Shown here: positions 6,594-10,655 of the stretch, in pieces
Layout of the letters: every line of letters starts with the position of its first letter
Numbering within the stretch: the first letter of the stretch is position 1
Assembly: GCA_964372165.1 (NCBI GenBank)
Contig: CAYJPT010000079.1
Span: forward strand, 1-10,655
Source: CAYJAD01 sp964372165
Lineage (GTDB): Bacteria; Desulfobacterota; Desulfovibrionia; Desulfovibrionales; Desulfovibrionaceae
Length of the DNA: 10,655 nt
Reading direction: 5' to 3'
Program-made: the position numbers and the translations under genes
Notes under the pieces: model-generated
Told to the model about the DNA's origin: nothing
The model's input: the letters and a program-made list of their open reading frames with translations, nothing else
Database searches by the model: none

Positions 6594-6599
6594 GTCTTA
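6562..6599. repeat. Perfect 17-bp hairpin ending the repeat array
   Basis: Arms TAAGACCCTACACAAAA (6562-6578) and TTTTGTGTAGGGTCTTA (6583-6599) pair without mismatch around the loop TTAC. In the two full repeat units only the inner 11 bp are kept, because the right arm changes after GTGTAGG. Neither strand has a flanking T-run. It may still protect 3' ends of the two convergent transcripts. Confidence 0.7.
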
Positions 6600-6605
6600 T
6601 GAAAC

Positions 6606-6633
6606 TGATTATAATGCTAGGTTATTATAATCA
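6606..6633. repeat. AT-rich inverted repeat past the peroxiredoxin gene
   Basis: TGATTATAAT and ATTATAATCA are perfect 10-bp arms (6606-6615, 6624-6633) with an 8-nt spacer, 24 nt past the peroxiredoxin stop. Each arm contains ATTATAAT, itself a palindrome. It is either a weak terminator stem or a protein site. The half-sites resemble PerR boxes, but the spacing does not fit the 7-1-7 consensus. Confidence 0.5.
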
Positions 6634-6657
6634 CAGATGTATTACATTTATTAAAGA

Positions 6658-7311
6658 TTATTTAAGTGGCTTATGGCAGAACCACCAATCATAACCTTCA
6701 AATTCTTGCATACGCTTTTGAGCATCAGCAACGCAGCAAGCAGGTGGCACAATAACTCTGTCGCCTAACATTTCATTGTTAGGCCAGTTAGCTGGCATTG
6801 CGCCTTGCTCATCAGATGTTTGAAGTGCTTTAACAATACGTACAATTTCGTCCATATTGCGTCCAATTTCTTGTGGATAGTAAAGCATAAGACGCAACAT
6901 ACCTTTAGGATCGATGATAAACACTACACGCACGGTATTTGTGCCTTTGCCGGGGTGAAGCATGCCAAGCTTAAGAGCAATGCTTTCTGTGCCTGCAATA
7001 ATTGGGAAAGTAATTTCTACGTCTAATTTTTCTTTAATCCATTCTACCCACTTAATATGTGCAAAAACTTGGTCAATGGAAAGACCAACAAGTTTGCAAT
7101 TTAAAGCTTCGAATTGCTCGATACGTTTTTGAAAACCAACAAACTCAGTTGTGCAAACTGGTGTAAAATCAGCTGGGTGACTAAAAAGCACAAACCAAGA
7201 ACCTTTCATATCTTGAGGGAATTTCATGGGGCCATGAGTAGTAGCAGCCTCAAATTCAGGTAGGGCATCGCCCAAAAGTGGTAAACGTATGCTATCAGTG
7301 CAGCAACTCAT
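6658..7311 (-). CDS. Peroxiredoxin, Prx6/AhpC-TSA family
   Basis: A 217-residue cytoplasmic thiol peroxidase reducing hydrogen peroxide and organic hydroperoxides. The AhpC/TSA thioredoxin fold occupies about 9-145, with the catalytic motif P46-ADF-T50-PV-C53 (PxxxTxxC) and the supporting R128 (TVRVVFIIDPKG). The C-terminal 1-Cys-Prx domain follows (about 150-217) and ends in YDWWFCHKP. Additional cysteines C192, C193 and C212 resemble those of archaeal-type Prx6 enzymes that form intramolecular disulfides, so this is unlikely to be a strict 1-Cys enzyme. Near-N-terminal C3 and C4 are unusual. The frame is open for 51 further codons upstream (ATG 7464), but AGGAG 7 nt before ATG 7311 and the domain start favour the short form. 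The persulfide dioxygenase gene is divergent; the electron donor is not encoded nearby. Confidence 0.92.
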   Translation of the reverse strand: MSCCTDSIRLPLLGDALPEFEAATTHGPMKFPQDMKGSWFVLFSHPADFTPVCTTEFVGFQKRIEQFEALNCKLVGLSIDQVFAHIKWVEWIKEKLDVEITFPIIAGTESIALKLGMLHPGKGTNTVRVVFIIDPKGMLRLMLYYPQEIGRNMDEIVRIVKALQTSDEQGAMPANWPNNEMLGDRVIVPPACCVADAQKRMQEFEGYDWWFCHKPLK

Positions 7312-7318
7312 AATATTT

Positions 7319-7323
7319 CTCCT
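7319..7323 (-). promoter_or_regulatory. Ribosome binding site that sets the peroxiredoxin start
   Basis: AGGAG on the minus strand lies 7 nt before ATG 7311. The alternative start at 7464 has no comparable site and would add a 51-residue segment with no family counterpart. Confidence 0.8.
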
Positions 7324-7589
7324 AATTTTATCGCCATTGGCGGTTATTATTTTTAAGACAAAAAAGTCTTTGACTACGCGAATGAATCCTATTATCATTA
7401 AGACATGTGCTTGGCAAGAATTTTTTTTAAAAAACTCATCAATGCAATTTTTTAACATATTCACTTAATATTGTTATTTTTTAAGTTGCATTTAACCAAG
7501 CGGCTTTAATATTCATAGAGCATAACAATCTATTTTTATTAAGTTTATGTTTTAGCAATGCATAAGAATTTTTAGAAAAAATTTTAAAT

Positions 7590-7594
7590 GGAGG
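7590..7594 (+). promoter_or_regulatory. Ribosome binding site that sets the persulfide dioxygenase start
   Basis: GGAGG lies 5 nt before ATG 7600. An in-frame ATG at 7588-7590 overlaps this site, as at the porin gene, so the longer form (MEVI...) is rejected. Confidence 0.75.
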
Positions 7595-7599
7595 TCATA

Positions 7600-8985
7600 A
7601 TGTATTTTGAACAAGTTGTAACCCCTGGACTAGGTTGTTTTTCTTATCTATTTGGATGCCCTGTGGCTGGAGTCATGGCTGTGGTTGATCCAAAACGCGA
7701 CATAGAAGTTTACCTTGAGCGCGCAAAAAGTATGGGAATGAAAATTACACATATTTTTGATACGCATGTCCATGCAGATCATATAAGTGGAGGCAGAGAG
7801 CTTGCAAAAGCGACTGGGGCAGACATATATTTGCATGAAAACGCTCCTATCGGTTATACAGCAAAAAAAGTACGCCATAATGACATTTTTGAATTTGGGC
7901 CAGTGCATGTGCGTATTTTGCATACTCCAGGACACACACCTGAATCCATTTCGCTTATTATAACTGATAAAGCCCGCTCCAAAGATCCACAAATGCTATT
8001 ATCTGGAGATTTATTATTTGTTGGTGATACAGGTCGCCCTGATTTACCAGGTGAGGCTATCTTGGATGCACAAGTGCGTACACTTTTTGATAGCTTACAA
8101 ACTGTGCTTGGTGAATTTCCAGATGGTTTGCAAGTATACCCTGGGCATGGTCAAGGTTCGTTATGTGGTGGTGGAATCAGTGCAATGCCTCATACTACCT
8201 TAGGTTTTGAGCGTGTTGCTAATCCGCGCATGGTAATAAAGGAGTTTGAGGATTTTTATAAAAATGTAATGGGTTACTTTCCTATGCGTCCACAAAGTTT
8301 TTCTCATATTATTGCTACCAATATTGCCGGTGCACCACTATTACCAACTTGCGAAGAAACATTACCAGCTCTAAGTACAGACCAAGTGCAAGCATTGCAA
8401 AAAGATGGCGCTACCATATTAGACTTGCGCAGTTCACTAGCTTTTGCCTCAGCACATATAGCTGGTAGTTTGCATGTGGATGCAACACAAAGTATAGCTC
8501 CAAATTGGATTGGTACCGTTGTTAAACCTAAATCACGTTTAATATTGGTTCTTAATGATAACGCAGACTTTGTTGAACAAAGAACCATGCTCAGACGTAT
8601 GGGTTACGATGATGTAGAGGGTTGGTTGTACAATGGTATGGCCGCATGGATTGGTAAAGGCCTGCCAACACAAAGTGTCAATATTATATCATCAAAGCAA
8701 TTATACGAACAACTTGCAACAGATAGCGCACCTACAGTTATTGATGTGCGAACAGCTTTTGAAATCTCAGCTATGCCATTTCCCAATGCCACATTGTTAT
8801 CATTTGATGAGCTATTAAACCAAGAGTCGTGCCCTAAGGTAGAAAATGGTACAGTAGTGCTTTGTCAAAGCGGATATCGTGCTATAATTGCGGCTGCCAT
8901 ATTTCAAGCACGTGGATGCACTAACATCAGCTATTTGGCTGGTGGTGTTGCAGCTTATAAACAGGGTAAATATTTACTGAATTAA
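7600..8985 (+). CDS. Persulfide dioxygenase-sulfurtransferase, CstB-like (MBL + two rhodanese domains)
   Basis: A 461-residue cytoplasmic enzyme. Residues 1-245 form a metallo-beta-lactamase fold of the ETHE1/persulfide dioxygenase group. THVHADH (55-61), H112 (TPGHT), D137 (SGDLLFVGDTGRPDL) and PGHG (181-184) are present, so H56, H112 and D137 are the expected Fe(II) ligands. Residues about 258-358 are a rhodanese-like domain without the catalytic Cys (the loop reads LNDNADF). Residues about 365-461 are a second rhodanese with an intact CQSGYR loop (C422). MBL, pseudo-rhodanese, active rhodanese is the order described for Staphylococcus CstB, which oxidises low-molecular-weight persulfides and makes thiosulfate. 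A role in clearing reactive sulfur is therefore likely; the dioxygenase step needs O2. It ends at a strong terminator 29 nt past the stop and is probably monocistronic. The peroxiredoxin gene is divergent. Confidence 0.88.
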   Translation: MYFEQVVTPGLGCFSYLFGCPVAGVMAVVDPKRDIEVYLERAKSMGMKITHIFDTHVHADHISGGRELAKATGADIYLHENAPIGYTAKKVRHNDIFEFGPVHVRILHTPGHTPESISLIITDKARSKDPQMLLSGDLLFVGDTGRPDLPGEAILDAQVRTLFDSLQTVLGEFPDGLQVYPGHGQGSLCGGGISAMPHTTLGFERVANPRMVIKEFEDFYKNVMGYFPMRPQSFSHIIATNIAGAPLLPTCEETLPALSTDQVQALQKDGATILDLRSSLAFASAHIAGSLHVDATQSIAPNWIGTVVKPKSRLILVLNDNADFVEQRTMLRRMGYDDVEGWLYNGMAAWIGKGLPTQSVNIISSKQLYEQLATDSAPTVIDVRTAFEISAMPFPNATLLSFDELLNQESCPKVENGTVVLCQSGYRAIIAAAIFQARGCTNISYLAGGVAAYKQGKYLLN

Positions 8986-9014
8986 TTAACCGGCATTGAA
9001 AAAGTTAAGATGTT

Positions 9015-9051
9015 AAAAACCTCTGTGCACATACATTGCGCAGAGGTTTTT
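9015..9051 (+). terminator. Rho-independent terminator of the persulfide dioxygenase gene
   Basis: Arms AAAAACCTCTGTGC (9015-9028) and GCGCAGAGGTTTTT (9038-9051) form a 14-bp stem with one G-U pair and a 9-nt loop, closing in a T-run. It lies 29 nt past the stop codon. The flanking A-run would let it work on the minus strand too. Confidence 0.9.
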
Positions 9052-9351
9052 ATATGGATATAAGCTTGACAATAATCATTTTATAGTCAAGAAAGTAACT
9101 ACTTTCCAAATCATTGTGCGGAGACTTTTGTAGCATTGATGTTAGCCAAGGCGACCAAAAATCAAGAATAGGCATAGCTTTATTTTGCTATTAAAACTAA
9201 CTAAACGGGCGATGAATTTGCTAATCTTACATAAATTTAGGGTAATGCGATTGATGTTTGTGTCTTTTGGCCTGCACTAGAATTTTTTTTGCAAATATAT
9301 AAGGATACGCTGAATAAATCAGCATTTCCATAAATTAAACATTTTGAAACA
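9052..9351 (+). other. Upstream region of the glycosyltransferase gene
   Basis: A 300-bp region with no gene. CTTGAC and GTCAAG (9065-9070, 9086-9091) are inverted around a core AATAATCATT that partly fits a Fur-type box (about 12 of 19). The shortened repeat copy lies at 9300-9329. No convincing promoter for the glycosyltransferase is visible. Confidence 0.45.
9300..9329 (+). repeat. Shortened copy of the TAAGGAA repeat
   Basis: The first 25 bases match 1739-1763 with two differences. The sequence then jumps to TTTCC, as if the middle of the longer unit had been deleted. It still folds, with GGATACGCTGA against TCAGCATTTCC (9 of 11 pairs). It lies 22 nt before the glycosyltransferase ATG and may be in its leader. 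Confidence 0.7.
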
Positions 9352-10491
9352 ATGGTTACACGCATGACTAATACCCATACTAATTTAACAACTTCACTAC
9401 CTTCTAAGCCTATTCCCCTTGTTTTTATTTTTGAGGAACTAAATTTTGGTGGAACACAACGCCAAATGTTAGAAGTTGCATGCCGCATTAATAGAAGTTT
9501 TTTTGCTCCTGAAATATGGACCTTGCGTGAGGGACGAGATTTTTTGCATGTAACACAAAATGCTAATATTCCGGTGCATTTTTTGCGCAAAGATGAAACC
9601 TTAAAGCCATTGCCAGCCGCCATTGCGCTTTTAAAGTACATGCGCTTGCGTAAGCCACCTATACTGCATTTGTGTACAACATTTCCAAATGTATGGGGGC
9701 GTATTTGGGGTAGATTGCTAAATATTCCTGTAATTGTTGCTTCGGTACGCGCGCAAGGTAATGTTAATAATCAATATGAACGTTTTTTATGGCGACTAGC
9801 TCACATGCATATATGCAATGCATCATCCATTAAAAAAGACTTATTACAAAAAGGTATTCCTCAAGACCGTTTATATAATATTCTTAATGGGGTGGATACA
9901 GATTTTTTTGCTCCGCAGGCTAACAATGTTTCTGCAAATTCTTCTATTGTGTGTGTTGGGCGTCTTGTAGATGCAAAAGATCACACAACTCTATTACGCG
10001 CATTTCAAATTGTTGAACAACGCTTACCCGGTACACACTTGCACATTTTAGGACGAGGAGAATTGCGTTCTCAACTGGAAGATCTTTCGCGTTCTTTAAA
10101 TGTCGAGCATGCTGTAACATTTGAAGGTACGCGTGACAATGTGCATGAGTTTTTTCAAAAGTCTCAATTGTTTGTTCTGTCTTCAATAGATGAAGGTACA
10201 CCCAATGTATTACTTGAGGCAATGTCTTGTGCTATGCCTGTTGTTGCTACAGCTATCGACGGTATACCCGATGTGGTTGAACATAATAAACACGGCTTAT
10301 TAGTACCAGCTCGTGACCCTGCAAGCTTAGCAGAAAGTATATGCCTTATGTTAGAGCATAAAGAAAAAGCAAAACTTATGGGACAAGCCGGGCGAAGGCA
10401 TATGATAGAACATTACTCACTTGACGCTATGACAAAACAGCATGAATCAATATATATATCTTTATGTAAAAATGCAGGATTGCTCGCATAG
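9352..10491 (+). CDS. Glycosyltransferase, GT4 family (GT-B fold)
   Basis: A 379-residue sugar transferase, probably acting at the cytoplasmic face of the inner membrane in lipopolysaccharide or exopolysaccharide assembly. The N-terminal acceptor domain starts at about residue 20 (IPLVFIFEELNFGGTQRQ; the glycine-rich FGGTQRQ loop is at 32-38). The C-terminal nucleotide-sugar domain has VCVGRLVDAKDH (200-211), HILGRGE (231-237), LFVLSSIDEGTPNVLLEAMSC (273-293, the EX7E motif with E281 and E289) and GLLVPARDP (315-323). Length and motifs are normal for GT4; the sugar and acceptor cannot be told. The start is uncertain: neither ATG 9352 nor in-frame ATG 9364 has a good ribosome binding site, and the first 18 residues are Thr/Asn-rich and outside the domain. 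No other polysaccharide gene is in view. Confidence 0.88.
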   Translation: MVTRMTNTHTNLTTSLPSKPIPLVFIFEELNFGGTQRQMLEVACRINRSFFAPEIWTLREGRDFLHVTQNANIPVHFLRKDETLKPLPAAIALLKYMRLRKPPILHLCTTFPNVWGRIWGRLLNIPVIVASVRAQGNVNNQYERFLWRLAHMHICNASSIKKDLLQKGIPQDRLYNILNGVDTDFFAPQANNVSANSSIVCVGRLVDAKDHTTLLRAFQIVEQRLPGTHLHILGRGELRSQLEDLSRSLNVEHAVTFEGTRDNVHEFFQKSQLFVLSSIDEGTPNVLLEAMSCAMPVVATAIDGIPDVVEHNKHGLLVPARDPASLAESICLMLEHKEKAKLMGQAGRRHMIEHYSLDAMTKQHESIYISLCKNAGLLA

Positions 10492-10548
10492 ATCTACTAA
10501 TACGATAAATTGTTGACACTACCTAATCAATCCCCCAAATATATTAAT

Positions 10549-10593
10549 TAAGGAAATGTTTTTTGACTTGTTGATTTAATCAGCGTTTTCTTA
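10549..10593 (-). repeat. TAAGGAA repeat, inverted copy
   Basis: Read on the minus strand, this 45-nt unit matches 1739-1790 at 42 of 45 positions plus one 7-nt gap (GTGCGTT missing here). TAAGGAAA and TTTTCTTA ends are kept with one mismatch. The similarity includes the unpaired part between the arms, so it reflects common origin and not only similar folding. Confidence 0.85.
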
Positions 10594-10602
10594 AGATTGC
10601 TA

Positions 10603-10655
10603 ACAAACCCCCTTTCGGGTGTTTGTGCCGCCTAAGGCAGACAAGCTGCCTTGGC
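10603..10655 (+). repeat. Partial second copy of the B-C hairpin module
   Basis: Hairpin B' (10603-10626; ACAAAC-c-CCC / GGG-t-GTTTGT with one mismatch) is followed by CCGCCTAAG and hairpin C' (10630-10655; AAGGCAG / CTGCCTT inside GCC / GGC). The order ACAAAC, stem, GTTT, CCGCCTAAG, stem, CTTGGC is the same as at 6238-6290. The window ends at the last base of the module. Confidence 0.7.

Larger units (their letters stand above)
7312..7599. promoter_or_regulatory. Divergent control region, peroxiredoxin / persulfide dioxygenase
   Basis: This 288-bp region must hold promoters for both genes. For peroxiredoxin the best -35 is TTGCCA (minus strand, 7412-7417), with only a weak -10 near 7389. 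The minus-strand run TAATGATAAT lies next to it, a partial Fur-type core (about 12 of 19 over the full box). TGCAA/TTGCA inverted arms occur at 7442-7446 and 7486-7490. No clear promoter is visible for the plus-strand gene. Confidence 0.35.
10492..10655. other. Repeat-rich region at the window end
   Basis: No gene is seen. The region holds an inverted copy of the TAAGGAA repeat (10549-10593), then two hairpins related to modules B and C of the 185-bp unit (10603-10655). These may provide the end of the glycosyltransferase transcript, though no T-run follows a stem within the window. Confidence 0.6.

Noticed and set aside
7312..7464. N-terminal extension of the peroxiredoxin (51 codons)
   Set aside because: It has no family counterpart and no ribosome binding site, whereas AGGAG is well placed before ATG 7311.
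9237..9641. Minus-strand frame overlapping the glycosyltransferase start
   Set aside because: It is largely antisense to the GT4 gene, with no domain and no ribosome binding site.
1..10655. tRNA, rRNA, transposase, integrase or toxin-antitoxin genes
   Set aside because: Reading both strands by eye showed no cloverleaf, rRNA segment or recognisable mobile-element protein; only non-coding repeats suggest mobility.

Overview
The window is about 10.7 kb of AT-rich bacterial chromosome. It most resembles a low-GC member of the Desulfovibrionaceae (class Desulfovibrionia). The strongest pointer is the first gene, an outer-membrane porin of the Desulfovibrio homotrimeric type. A Cys-rich DUF2325 protein, a DUF362 double-[4Fe-4S] protein, a Prx6-type peroxiredoxin and a CstB-like persulfide dioxygenase/rhodanese fit an anaerobic sulfur- and redox-adapted bacterium. 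The taxonomic call is inference from protein families, because no rRNA is present.

Layout: (1) 64-1569, porin, minus strand, with a good promoter and a Fur-like box. (2) 1570-2752, about 1.2 kb with no convincing gene, holding a block of hairpins (1739-1918), two doubtful short reading frames and a bidirectional terminator (2508-2554). (3) 2753-4466, minus strand: a DUF2325 protein downstream of an AI-2E-family transporter. (4) 4467-4953, a divergent promoter region. (5) 4954-6132, plus strand: the DUF362 ferredoxin-domain protein. (6) 6181-6633, a convergent intergenic region with a perfect 185-bp tandem repeat rich in hairpins. (7) 6658-7311, peroxiredoxin, minus strand, divergent from (8) 7600-8985, a metallo-beta-lactamase plus double rhodanese protein that ends at a textbook terminator (9015-9051). 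(9) 9352-10491, a GT4 glycosyltransferase. (10) 10492-10655, more structured repeats running off the window.

The genes do not form one operon. The most coherent functional pair is peroxiredoxin plus persulfide dioxygenase, divergently placed and both suited to handling peroxide and reactive sulfur. The porin and DUF2325 promoters share an unusual layout, a GATAATGAA 9-mer directly abutting a TTGACT -35 box, which suggests a common (perhaps Fur-type) regulator. The most interesting non-genic signal is a modular set of structured repeats. Copies bounded by TAAGGAA/TTCCTTA lie at 1739, 9300 and 10549, with a possible fourth at 21. A second hairpin module at 6265 and 10629 keeps its frame while both stem arms differ in a matched way, as expected for selection on structure.
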